From: Sphingobacterium thalpophilum
GTDB taxonomy: Bacteria > Bacteroidota > Bacteroidia > Sphingobacteriales > Sphingobacteriaceae
Length of the DNA stretch: 64,000 bases
NCBI RefSeq assembly: GCF_038396785.1
Contig: NZ_CP151087.1
Location: forward strand, 2,294,001-2,358,000
Reading direction: 5' to 3'
This document shows, one piece after another, positions 19,143 to 29,021 of the stretch. The notes beneath the pieces were generated by a model. It had not been told where the DNA came from, made no database searches, and saw only the letters and a list, made by a program, of their open reading frames with translations. Both the position numbers and the translations under genes were made by a program. Every line of letters begins with the position of its first letter. Within the stretch, counting starts at the first letter, position 1.

Positions 19143-20208
19143 CAGCACAATGATACATTGGATTGATTCAGTTCTTATCTTAGAAAAACATCTAAGTCTG
19201 TAGGAGTATTTAAAATTAGCTTTGATGAATTCGGACTAAGCTCCACCCGCTCTCCTTCTATCATACGAACCATTTTAATGGCTGTTCCTTCGAGGTTCAA
19301 GCGTTTAATATCTGATAAACGAATTCCCCTCATCAACAGTTCTTTTCGTCTTTCCAGCAATACAATCCCCAAAGCTTCGTTGTTATCCTGTGCTGCTTTT
19401 GGCACAAATACCTTCGTACGATCCCACCGATTTTTTAGCAGGAGATTAACATCCTGCATGCTCGCTTTCAAAGTACCTTTCCGGGCATTGCTTTCCGCGC
19501 GTATCAGAAGCATCTCTGCCGTTGTTAACCCAGAAAACATCCACTGTATGGAATGGGAATAAGTTCCTTTAAATTTAAAATACTTGCCGGAAGCACTAAA
19601 AAAAGCTATCCGTCTCAGATCGGCACTGTCATAGCTATTCATTAAATTAGAATCGATTAAAGCGCGCGTTGGGATATAGTTCTGAAACTTTTGACCCATT
19701 TCAGAATAAAAGATCGTTTCCTTGGTAAACTTCGAAAAGGGCACCGAAGCGCTAATCTTTATTCCGTCTTCAGGCTGATTATAATCCATTAGCTCATTGA
19801 ACAGCTTCAACGATTCGTCGGCGGCATTTCCTGCTTGTTCGTAAAGACCCATGGACAGGTAAGCCCGGGCTAATAGTGCATATGCGCCTGCTTTTGAAGG
19901 CCGTGATTTCAGCAAAGGGACATCCTCTAAATTTTCCGCGGCCATTTGAGCATCTTTCAATACTTGCTGATAGCATTCACCTACCGTAGAAAATTCACTC
20001 TTCACATTAAAATCAGATTTAAAACGCAAGACAATGCCTCTCTCCTCATTCTTTCCCTCCGGATCAAACGCTGGAGCGTAAGTCCATAGTAACTGAAGTA
20101 AATAGTAAGCCCTGTAAAAATGAGCCGAGCCATAGACATTTTTCCAGTCACCGCTGTTGACATCGGTCCTTTCAATTTTGTCCAATATTTCCAGGCAAAA
20201 GTTGGCAT

Positions 20209-20214
20209 TATATA
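20209..20214. repeat. Target-site duplication, left copy (TATATA)
   Basis: Matches 21679-21684. Being a TA repeat, its length is not fixed by sequence alone; 6 bp is the only overlap that restores the SusD frame. Confidence 0.75.
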
Positions 20215-21678
<1,464 letters not shown>

Positions 21679-21684
21679 TATATA
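21679..21684. repeat. Target-site duplication, right copy (TATATA)
   Basis: Partner of 20209-20214. Confidence 0.75.
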
Positions 21685-22002
21685 TAGGCAGGTAGGCCGA
21701 AGACCAATCATTGGGATATGCATAATCGAAAGCTTCCCATTTGTACAGCAACTTCATTTCCGGTAAAAGAGCCTTATAATTGTTGTCCAGCAGAAAATAA
21801 TCATCAGCTGCCGATTCAGCATATGAAGGTGTTCTTCGCTCATTCATATAGCCAAAATCATCCAGTATCTCCTGCAGGTCCCGTATCGATGCCGGAACCT
21901 GATAGGCATTGCTATTCTTTGGATCAAGGTAATGGCTGCAGGAAGTACATGCAACCAGACAGCATAAAATAAAATATATCGTCAATTTCATACAGCAAAT
22001 GG

Positions 22003-25000
22003 TTAAAAGCTGGCACGAAGGCCAAGTGAATAATTTTTCTGCAAAGGAATCGCTTCGGGATTATCTGGATCAAGCCCGCGCCGGTTTGCACGCCAGATAA
22101 TTCCTAGATTGGCCGCATTGGCAAATAATCGTATATTATTGATCCCTCTGTTTATTTTAGGCAAATTATAGGTCAGGTTGATAAACTGGAGTCGGATATG
22201 GTCGCCCTTTTCAACAAGGATTTCACTAGCACCATAAAACGCATCCCTCCCGGGCATAGTCAATGGAAATTCCAAAGATGGCACGTTGGTATGGTCTCCT
22301 TTTTGCTGCCAACGATCATAATAATCGGGATGAACCGTTCCATAATTGATAAGAGCACTTGAAGTGAACGAAGATCTCCGAAAGTAATAGCCCATGCGAT
22401 AACTCAAATTGAAAGACAGACTCAGATTCTTATAGGAAAATGTATTCAACCAGCCACCATAATGAACAGGTATGGCAGAACCAATAAAATGGGCTGAACC
22501 ACCCTCCCCCGCACTTCCTATTGAACCTTCATTAATTGCAGTATAGTCCGTCGATATTTCCCCATTCCATACTCCCTGCGGATTTCCGTTATCGTCAAGG
22601 CCTTTCCAGATAAATGCCGCAAGACCATACAGTGGATAGCCAATAACCGGATTGATCTGAGTGCCAGAAGCATTTACCATACGATAGAGCTGACTTTGGT
22701 CATTGGGGTAGTAATAAGCAGTTGTCTTGTTATTATTGTAATTATAGATCAGCGACGACTGCCATCCCAATACACCTGATTTTAGGTCATAATTTAGCTG
22801 TACATCCAATCCTTTTCCTTTCATTGCCGCTACATTCTGGATGATCGTTCCCCTAGCGCCCCAGCTCGTATAATCATAATTAGTCTCGCCATAGAGATCG
22901 GATCCATTTTTAATATAGTATTCTATCGAACCAGAAAGCGGAAAATCTTTTAGCGCGAACTCCAGTCCCGTATTCAGCTGCATCACTTCTTCCCAGCGCA
23001 AAGAAGGGTTGTTGATTGTTCCGATCCTTCCATAAGGCAACGAACCATTGATGGTTGAATTTGTCGCCGAACCGCTAATCGGTAAGGCCGACCGGCTCAA
23101 ATCAACATTACCACTATAACCCAATGTTGCTTTAAGCTTTAGATAATTTAAAGGAAGTTTCTCGAAAAACGATTCTTTGGACAGCACATAGCCCGCGCCT
23201 AAAGACCAAAGCGGCTTCCATTTGTCATTCGTCGCTACGCCATAAATATTCGAGCCATCTCTTCTTATATTTCCACTGAGCATATAACGATCTTTCCAGG
23301 TATAATGAAAATTTCCGTAAACACTTACAAATCTATTCAGTCTGGTTGGAGACAGATTTGGAGTTCCCATTATTGTACCCGAACTGCCGAAAGGTTTCTT
23401 GAGATAACTCGTTGTAAAATCTACTGGAACCATTGATAGCGGATCTTCACGATAACCATAATAGACCATGCTATTGCCCCATGCCTTTGTTTGCCGTATC
23501 TCCAGTCCGGCCATCGCAATGAAAGCATGCTGGCCTACCTTTTTATTAAAATCAAATTGACTTCTAAAAGCATAAGATTCTTGGTTATTGCCTGTTTTCC
23601 ATAAAATATCCCCATAAGGTACGATGTAAGTTACCTTTCCTGTGGTTTCATTGATCTGGCTGAACGCATTCACCATATCGCGCACAAAATAACTTTCTTT
23701 CATATAATGGTTATCGATCAGTCCATCTTGACGCTGACGCTGGTAATTGGATTTCAATATACCGCCAGAAAAAAGCTTAATACTGATACCGATATTTGCG
23801 ATATATTCCTGGATCGTATTCGTTTCTGTATTGTATTTAAAATCCTCGACGGGATAGTAATTCCAGTCGAATAACCGTCCTTTTCCTACTGTATCCAGCA
23901 CTGTTTTTCCATAGCTTTCATAAAATGCCGCTGGGCTGCCGTGCTCATCAAACAGAGACAGATAGGGTACCACATACTGGTTGCCCACACTTGCCAGTGT
24001 AGCATAAGATGGAATATTGCTATTCCTGTTTTTTTTATTGGAATAAGATGCTGACACATTGACGGTCAACCATTTGTTCAAGGTCATCGTATTGGCAAGT
24101 CTAATTGTTGTACGTACAGCGGGCTGGCTATAATTATCTTTCTGCCAGTCCTGCCCCAGCGCAAGAGTCCAGCTATTGGATGCTCGCCCTCCTGAGATAT
24201 TTACACCTAATTGCTGCGTCTGTGCAGGTTTATAAAAATAGTTGCGATACTGCTGCCTCAGATCAGACTTTAGGTAAAACGCTTTACGAGACTGATATGC
24301 ATCATCCGAGATTTCATTTTTACGCCTTTTATCCAACCAATAAACGATAGGCGAAACAGGTGGCCCATCCCAGCTGTTCAGTCGGCTATCAAACTGGCCA
24401 GCAGCAAACAGCATTTCCTCTAGGTCAATATAATCCTTATTGCCCACTATAGCCAATGGAGAAAGATCAGGCTTTTCCTTAACACTTGTGTTGAAATTTA
24501 GATCAAGGCGTGTATTTCCATCCATTTTTGACCTTTTTGTAGTCAGGACAATCACCCCATTTCCGCCCCGGGCACCATAGATCGACGTCGCCTCGGCATC
24601 TTTCAGGACTGTAACGGATTCAATATCGTTCGGATTGATATTATTGATATCCCCTTCATAGACAAATTCATCAAGTACGATCAAGGGATCCAGTGGACCG
24701 TTTATGGTACCATATCCACGCACGGTGACCCCGAGTTTATTTTGTGGATTGAGATTGGTTTTTCCTTTTTGGAAAACAAGTCCATTTGTTACCCCTTCTA
24801 AGCGATCCAGGATATTCATTCCAACCTGCTTTTCCAGCAGATCTTTTTTCAGTACCGTCACTGAGCCATTGATCTGGTTGACCTTCAGTTTCTGATAGCC
24901 TGTACTTATCTCAACTTCCGCCAATTGATTTGTTAGCTCTTTTAGCACCACAACGAGGTTATCATCGTTTCCGCGAGCTATTATAGTTTCCGGCTGGTAT

Positions 25001-25224
25001 CCGATCAGGGAAAAGCGTATCGAATCATTTAGTCCGGCCTTTACAGTAAATTTCCCGGCATTGTCCGAGCGCACAGAGCTACTTTTCGAAACCACATTTA
25101 CATTTGCCAGCGGTGTGCCACTGGAATTCAGAATCTTACCTTTCCATAATCTTTCGCGAGTTTGGCCTGTGGCAAAATGAAGGAGGATAAGAATATAACA
25201 AAAGACTTTTAGCATATACTTCAT
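22003..25224 (-). CDS. SusC/RagA-family TonB-dependent outer membrane transporter
   Basis: 1073 aa, intact. Signal peptide 1-20, carboxypeptidase-D-like domain (LWKGKILNSSGTPLANVNV), TonB-box region (VEISTGYQ), plug with RGYGTINGPLDPLIVLDEFVYEG and ARGGNGVIVLTTKRS, then the barrel. It is clearly divergent from the other three SusC proteins: it lacks their MKHKLLSF start and has a longer insertion after the plug (SPIVYWLDKRRKNEISDDAYQSR region). Its ATG overlaps the stop of the upstream TlpA-like gene by 4 bp (ATGA), so translation is coupled. The SusD partner, 11 bp downstream, is broken by an IS. Confidence 0.95.
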   Translation of the reverse strand: MKYMLKVFCYILILLHFATGQTRERLWKGKILNSSGTPLANVNVVSKSSSVRSDNAGKFTVKAGLNDSIRFSLIGYQPETIIARGNDDNLVVVLKELTNQLAEVEISTGYQKLKVNQINGSVTVLKKDLLEKQVGMNILDRLEGVTNGLVFQKGKTNLNPQNKLGVTVRGYGTINGPLDPLIVLDEFVYEGDINNINPNDIESVTVLKDAEATSIYGARGGNGVIVLTTKRSKMDGNTRLDLNFNTSVKEKPDLSPLAIVGNKDYIDLEEMLFAAGQFDSRLNSWDGPPVSPIVYWLDKRRKNEISDDAYQSRKAFYLKSDLRQQYRNYFYKPAQTQQLGVNISGGRASNSWTLALGQDWQKDNYSQPAVRTTIRLANTMTLNKWLTVNVSASYSNKKNRNSNIPSYATLASVGNQYVVPYLSLFDEHGSPAAFYESYGKTVLDTVGKGRLFDWNYYPVEDFKYNTETNTIQEYIANIGISIKLFSGGILKSNYQRQRQDGLIDNHYMKESYFVRDMVNAFSQINETTGKVTYIVPYGDILWKTGNNQESYAFRSQFDFNKKVGQHAFIAMAGLEIRQTKAWGNSMVYYGYREDPLSMVPVDFTTSYLKKPFGSSGTIMGTPNLSPTRLNRFVSVYGNFHYTWKDRYMLSGNIRRDGSNIYGVATNDKWKPLWSLGAGYVLSKESFFEKLPLNYLKLKATLGYSGNVDLSRSALPISGSATNSTINGSLPYGRIGTINNPSLRWEEVMQLNTGLEFALKDFPLSGSIEYYIKNGSDLYGETNYDYTSWGARGTIIQNVAAMKGKGLDVQLNYDLKSGVLGWQSSLIYNYNNNKTTAYYYPNDQSQLYRMVNASGTQINPVIGYPLYGLAAFIWKGLDDNGNPQGVWNGEISTDYTAINEGSIGSAGEGGSAHFIGSAIPVHYGGWLNTFSYKNLSLSFNLSYRMGYYFRRSSFTSSALINYGTVHPDYYDRWQQKGDHTNVPSLEFPLTMPGRDAFYGASEILVEKGDHIRLQFINLTYNLPKINRGINNIRLFANAANLGIIWRANRRGLDPDNPEAIPLQKNYSLGLRASF

Positions 25225-25823
25225 TTTGTTCTCCTTTCTTTTAACGCTTTTGCGCTGTTTTTATAAAAAGAAAGATTCAATATTTCTATCATCGCCTTAA
25301 ATTCACGAATAGAACCTAAAGACAAGACCCTGCCCTGTGGAGAAATAAGGACATAATGGGGAATGCTTCGATGTTGAAAATATTGATTCAATATAGTGTC
25401 TTGATAAATCTGAGGCATATCCATTGCGTAGGGAAAACGATTATGATAGCGTTCAAAGAAAGCTGCAACACTTTCTTTGGTATCCCTATTTCCCTTTTGA
25501 TTAACTAGGACAATGGCTATATTGTCTTTCAAGGCTCGATGCAAGCTGTCAATTTTTGGGAATCCCTTAACACAGACGGTACACCAGGTCGCCCAAAAAT
25601 CCAGTAGGATAAATTTTCCTTTTGATTGATGAAAGTTAAATTCAGCAGTATTACCATCTTTAAGTCCGAGATACGAAGTAGACCAAAATTTATCCGGTAA
25701 CCTATCACCAACCTGGAGCCCTTTTATTTTATCCAGCCCATCGGCCCCGCTGTCCTTGCGGGGCGTCTGAGCTGATAAACTAAACATAGAAACAAAACAT
25801 AAACACAAGCATGTCATAATCAT
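25221..25823 (-). CDS. TlpA-like thioredoxin-fold thiol-disulfide protein
   Basis: 200 aa from the ATG at 25823, where the signal peptide begins (MIMTCLCLCFVSMFSLSAQ). The thioredoxin fold follows with the redox motif FWATWCTVC (Cys81, Cys84), the cis-Pro region RSIPHYVLISPQGRVL, and a TlpA-like insertion. TlpA-type proteins reduce periplasmic disulfides. The frame remains open far upstream to 26846, but that stretch is repeat DNA without coding character. It is first in a TlpA-SusC-SusD operon with an ATGA overlap to SusC, an arrangement that suggests the imported or exported ligand is thiol-containing or that the transporter itself needs redox care. Confidence 0.88.
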   Translation of the reverse strand: MIMTCLCLCFVSMFSLSAQTPRKDSGADGLDKIKGLQVGDRLPDKFWSTSYLGLKDGNTAEFNFHQSKGKFILLDFWATWCTVCVKGFPKIDSLHRALKDNIAIVLVNQKGNRDTKESVAAFFERYHNRFPYAMDMPQIYQDTILNQYFQHRSIPHYVLISPQGRVLSLGSIREFKAMIEILNLSFYKNSAKALKERRTK

Positions 25824-26023
25824 GCGATAGGCACGCTTATAATCCGCAACGAATAAAAGCCATTTTAAAGCCCGCTGAACAACTGGACCTAGTAATCCAA
25901 GCAAAGTGTTAGCTCGAAACAATAAAGCCTTACAGATTGACTTAAAGAACCTTAAAACAGATCGTTCAGATTCTACTCCATAAGTCAATCTAGACTCTCC
26001 CACCTGCTGAAAAGCTTGCTTTT

Positions 26024-26144
26024 GTTGGGTGGGACTTGTGCAATCGTTTAGTTGTCCTTGTGTATAACAAGGGCTTAGCAAGGGTGAACCTAGGGTCGCG
26101 CTATAGTCAAGCTTGTGTGTTTCTTGTGCGAACGTATAGTCAAC
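26024..26144. repeat. Degenerate 11-bp-period array (CTTGTG/CAAGGG units)
   Basis: Eleven consecutive 11-mers in one phase. CTTGTG starts at 26035, 26057, 26112 and 26123; CAAGGG starts at 26068 and 26079; (C/G)TATAGTCAA starts at 26101 and 26134. Units of both orientations are interleaved. It is less regular than the neighbouring arrays. Confidence 0.65.
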
Positions 26145-26180
26145 CGTTAAATAACCAATAACTACCGAATTTCTACGTTT

Positions 26181-26268
26181 CATCGGATTTTCATCGGGTC
26201 GGCATCCGGTTTTGATCGGTGTGGCCCGATGAAATCCCGATGAAAACTCGATGCCAATAGCATGAAAG
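26181..26268. repeat. Opposed 11-bp arrays, 4 + 4 units (CATCGG / CCGATG)
   Basis: Exactly 88 bp, eight contiguous 11-mers. The left arm units start at 26181, 26192, 26203 and 26214 ((C/G)ATC(C/G)GG core). The right arm units start at 26225, 26236, 26247 and 26258 and carry the reverse-complement core (CCCGATGAAA). The two 44-bp arms can pair imperfectly into one long hairpin. Confidence 0.88.
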
Positions 26269-26329
26269 GCAGAAGCTGGGGCGAAGTTGGTTAGGCAAAA
26301 GACAGTAGAAGGTGATACCTCTTCCCCTC

Positions 26330-26549
26330 TTCGGCTGGCCTTCGGCTCAGCTTCGAGGCTTCTTCGGGACATATTCGAGACAGGCTTGGCACTTCTTCGG
26401 CTCAGCTTCGGCAGTGCTTCGACTGTTGTTCGACTACTACCCGAAGCGCAGTCGAACAACAGTCGAAGCGTTCCCGAAGAAGAGGCGACGTTGGTACGAC
26501 GCAGTGTCGAACGATCCTCAAACAAAAGCCGAAGGCTGCCCGAAGAATC
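26330..26549. repeat. Opposed 11-bp arrays, 10 + 10 units (TTCGGC / GCCGAA)
   Basis: Exactly 220 bp, twenty contiguous 11-mers with no slip. The left arm has TTCG (once CTTG) at 26330 and every 11 bp to 26429. The right arm has NNCGA(A/C) (once CTCAA) at 26440 and every 11 bp to 26539. The centre includes a perfect 19-bp inverted repeat, 26416-26434 against 26451-26469, with a 16-base loop. Confidence 0.92.
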
Positions 26550-26644
26550 TGCTTCTTTTATTAGGTTTTGAGTGCTAATCTTACAACGCTTTTTTAGCAG
26601 GACCGACGTACCTTTAAAGTACGTTTTTCCTTGTCCAATTTTCT

Positions 26645-26732
26645 TACGCAACAGTTGCGTCAATAGTACTATATCTGTGCTTAAGTAGTACTTAATCAAT
26701 ACTTGAAATATGCTGATAAAGTGCATATGAAA
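26645..26732. repeat. 11-bp-period array, 8 units (TACT/TGCT)
   Basis: T(A/G)C starts each unit at 26645, 26656, 26667, 26678, 26689, 26700, 26711 and 26722. Several units contain or join into perfect small palindromes: ACGCAACAGTTGCGT at 26646-26660 and TTAAGTAGTACTTAA at 26681-26695. Upstream, AGCA, CGTA and AGTA at 26596, 26607 and 26618 look like a short opposed arm. Confidence 0.7.
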
Positions 26733-27515
26733 ATTGGTGGGTAAATCAGAGAATTGAATCTTGTTTTTTTCCGATTTAACTTGGTTTAAGTGGGAGAAAT
26801 CCTTAACAATAGGCAGTTCACTCCCACCCTTGTAAAAATGAGTCATTTTTAAAGGTGTTAATGGGCTGTGACCTGCTTGGATTAGGCTCCTATTCTGATA
26901 CTTACAAACGCATCTCCTTTGCTCCTAAGCCTTGCTTAGGTCACAAATAAATAATAAGGTTAATAAAAAATCGAAGGGCGTTTGAATGGTTAGTTTCCAA
27001 GGTATATAGTAGGGTCGTCACGCACTTTACGATTAAAAAAGTCCTATGGACTTTTCGCCTCGAGAGCTACTCTGGAGAACGGACTAAATTTTTGTACAGC
27101 TGTTTTTTCATACTCGTTTTATTGGTTAAACGAGTCCCAAAACATCAACAGGGTGGTTCCTGCTTTCAGTATCAACAAGGCACTAGCACAGGCCCCGAAA
27201 CAACGTCCAACAGGAAACCAGCCCTGAAGAAGTGCAAATATACAATATTTACAAGGTTCTTTATGGGCAAGGTGTACTCCTGTCGTCTCGTTTCGGTTCA
27301 AAAAGTGCTAGTTTCTGTTGACGAGACTCTTTAAATTAAATGCAAAATAGAGAGCAAATAGCTCGCAATCTTTAATAATTCAGTACAATGATACAAATAT
27401 AATGTATAACGACGTAATATCAAAATTAAATGACGTATTTTTCAGTATTCATATAGTTTTTTATGTTGGGTATATTCGTTTGTTCCATTCTTCATGAGTG
27501 GAAAACTACAGTACA

Positions 27516-27872
27516 ATGAGCGGAAAACACATAGGAAAAATCTTAGATATTGTTGCGACAAATCATCCATTGCCAAAAGTCGAAATTATAGAATTGGCTG
27601 GTTATGGTTCTCAATCAACATATTACAAACACAAATCGCAGAAAGATTTGCCGTTCTCAATTCTCTATAAGTATGCAAAGGCAATGGACTATAATTTTGC
27701 CAAAGAAATACCTGAATTTGAAAAATGGATTGAAAAGAATAATCTTTCGAAACCAGGCACAAGCAGTCTGGAGGAATCAAAATTACTCAAGGAGAGAGAC
27801 ACATGGAAAGAAAAATATTTTGAACTATTGGAAAAATATAATGAACTTCTAGAAAACCTCAGAAGACGATAA
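27516..27872 (+). CDS. Small HTH-like protein with C-terminal coiled coil, unknown target
   Basis: 118 aa from the ATG at 27516; a GTG at 27498 is also in frame. The N-terminal half (KHIGKILDIVATNHPLPKVEIIELAGYGSQSTYYKHKSQ) looks like a lambda-repressor-type HTH with a recognition helix near STYYKHK. The last ~45 residues (EESKLLKERDTWKEKYFELLEKYNELLENL) form an amphipathic coiled coil, likely for dimerisation. It is the first gene of a plus-strand group with two XRE regulators. No partner enzyme is adjacent. The start is preceded by an out-of-frame near-copy of its own first 13 bases (27494-27506 against 27516-27528). Confidence 0.65.
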   Translation: MSGKHIGKILDIVATNHPLPKVEIIELAGYGSQSTYYKHKSQKDLPFSILYKYAKAMDYNFAKEIPEFEKWIEKNNLSKPGTSSLEESKLLKERDTWKEKYFELLEKYNELLENLRRR

Positions 27873-28013
27873 TTACAATTTAACCAATCCTAATGCTTTA
27901 GCATCCCCTTTGCTCATCTATTTTTAATTACAGCTAAAACTAACTTATAAAATGTGTTTAATATAAGCAAACAGTTTTTTTACTATTTTTTTTAGTATAT
28001 TTACCTACATAAA

Positions 28014-28031
28014 AAGTAGTTAAAACTACTT
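28014..28031. promoter_or_regulatory. Operator-like dyad upstream of the first XRE gene
   Basis: AAGTAGTT-AA-AACTACTT is a perfect 8-bp inverted repeat. It lies 30 bp before the -7-like box TAGATTTG at 28062-28069 and 44 bp before the ATG. That placement fits an autoregulatory site for the XRE proteins encoded next; this is inference. Confidence 0.5.
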
Positions 28032-28075
28032 CCCAATTAAACTTCAATAATTCAGAATGAGTAGATTTGTAGCTT

Positions 28076-28480
28076 ATGGCAAATGAAGACAAACATCCAT
28101 TTTTAGAATTGGATAACAAAAAAATAGGACATAAAATTTATATTCAACGAAAAATTGCAGGTCTTAAAGCGTTTGATGTAGCCGAACAACTTGGTATCAA
28201 GGAAGCCGCTTATACCAAATATGAACGTGGGGAAACAAAAATCACCATTGATTTTGTTAAGAAGATATCAGAGATATTTAAGATAGATCCTCTACTCCTA
28301 TTGTCTTCAAACGACGTGAACTATTTTGATAATATTCATAATTCGCCTATTTTAAGCACATTTCACACCTATCAATCCACTAATGAGAAACAAAATGAGG
28401 CTATTTTGGCTTTAATTGAAAATGTAATTGAGATGAAGAAGAACATCATTCACTTACTTAATGACAAATCTAATAATTAG
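28076..28480 (+). CDS. XRE-family HTH transcriptional regulator, copy 1
   Basis: 134 aa. The HTH spans ~17-72: IGHKIYIQRKIAGLKAFDVAEQLGIKEAAYTKYERGETKITIDFVKKISEIFKID, a textbook XRE pattern. The C-terminal half has the unusual block SPILSTFHTYQSTNEKQNEAILALIENV, which is repeated in the next gene, then an amphipathic helix. A TAGATTTG promoter box ends 6 bp before the ATG, so the transcript may be leaderless. It forms a tandem pair with the next gene, 21 bp apart. Confidence 0.88.
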   Translation: MANEDKHPFLELDNKKIGHKIYIQRKIAGLKAFDVAEQLGIKEAAYTKYERGETKITIDFVKKISEIFKIDPLLLLSSNDVNYFDNIHNSPILSTFHTYQSTNEKQNEAILALIENVIEMKKNIIHLLNDKSNN

Positions 28481-28501
28481 AAGATATTTAAATCGACATT
28501 T

Positions 28502-28894
28502 ATGGCAAATGACAACATATTACAAGAACTAGACAAAAACAAATTTGGAGTACTATTTCAAGTTCATCGTGAAATTAACGGGTTATCCGCTTTGGAAGCA
28601 GCTGATAGATTGAACTTAAAAGAAGCTGATATTGTTGAAATCGAAAAAGGCGAAGCTGTAATAACACCAGAGATTGTTAAGAAATCCTCTGTTTTATTTA
28701 AAACCGATTTTATTTCTTTACTGTCATCTTCATCAAGTGTAAATCACTTCGAGAATGTTTACAGCTCACCGATTAACAGTAATTTTCACACATATAAATC
28801 TACTGATGAAAAGCAAAGTGAAGCAATTTTGTTATTAATTGACAATGTTACTTCGATGAATAAGCATATAACTGAATTACTGGTGCAAAAGTAA
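28502..28894 (+). CDS. XRE-like regulator, copy 2 (diverged tandem paralogue)
   Basis: 130 aa. It aligns end to end with copy 1: FGVLFQVHREINGLSALEAADRLNLKEADIVEIEKGEAVITPEIVKKSSVLFKTD in place of the HTH, and SPINSNFHTYKSTDEKQSEAILLLIDNV for the C-terminal block. The recognition region has changed more than the C-terminal block, suggesting shared dimerisation but different DNA specificity, or an antagonist of copy 1. It lies 21 bp after copy 1 with no promoter box of its own visible. A GC-rich hairpin follows at 28909-28941. Confidence 0.8.
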   Translation: MANDNILQELDKNKFGVLFQVHREINGLSALEAADRLNLKEADIVEIEKGEAVITPEIVKKSSVLFKTDFISLLSSSSSVNHFENVYSSPINSNFHTYKSTDEKQSEAILLLIDNVTSMNKHITELLVQK

Positions 28895-28908
28895 CTTTGC
28901 CCTTTAGG

Positions 28909-28941
28909 TGCGGGCGACGCCCCTATTTGTTGCTCGCATTT
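28909..28941 (+). terminator. Possible terminator after the XRE pair
   Basis: GGGCG-A-CGCCC forms a tight stem and outer TGCG/CGCA can add pairs before a TTTT tail. The structure is irregular. Confidence 0.4.
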
Positions 28942-29021
28942 TAATAAAAAAACAGCCAATTATAAACCAAATACTCTGAAATAAAAAACAAAGCCAATAT
29001 TAACATATTAACAATAAAGCT

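Larger units (their letters stand above)
25824..27515. other. 1.7-kb non-coding region packed with 11-bp repeat arrays and hairpins
   Basis: It lies between the divergent TlpA operon (minus) and the HTH gene (plus). Stop-free frames exist but carry no domain, and their peptides simply mirror the repeats. Four 11-bp-period arrays sit at 26024-26144, 26181-26268, 26330-26549 and 26645-26732. Separate hairpins occur at 25934-25991 (11-bp arms), 25998-26032, 26606-26624, 26924-26940, 27037-27055, 27112-27135 and 27285-27327. I recognise no known RNA family, origin or attachment site. Confidence 0.8.

Noticed and set aside
24105-24895. Plus-strand ORFs of 63-81 codons inside the SusC gene
   Set aside because: They are antisense shadows of a clearly coding SusC frame and show no domain or start signal.
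26181-26549. CRISPR array
   Set aside because: The repeat unit is 11 bp with no conserved 25-40 bp repeat, no spacers of uniform length and no cas genes nearby.
26287-26578. Two plus-strand frames of 88-94 codons with SRRLPEE/SFGSAS-like peptides
   Set aside because: They lie wholly on the 26330-26549 array and exist on both strands at once because the repeats lack stop codons.
25824-26846. A long N-terminal extension of the TlpA-like protein (the frame is open for about 340 more codons)
   Set aside because: The TlpA signal peptide begins at 25823. The upstream translation is Ser/Arg/Leu-rich and just mirrors the 11-bp repeats, with no domain.
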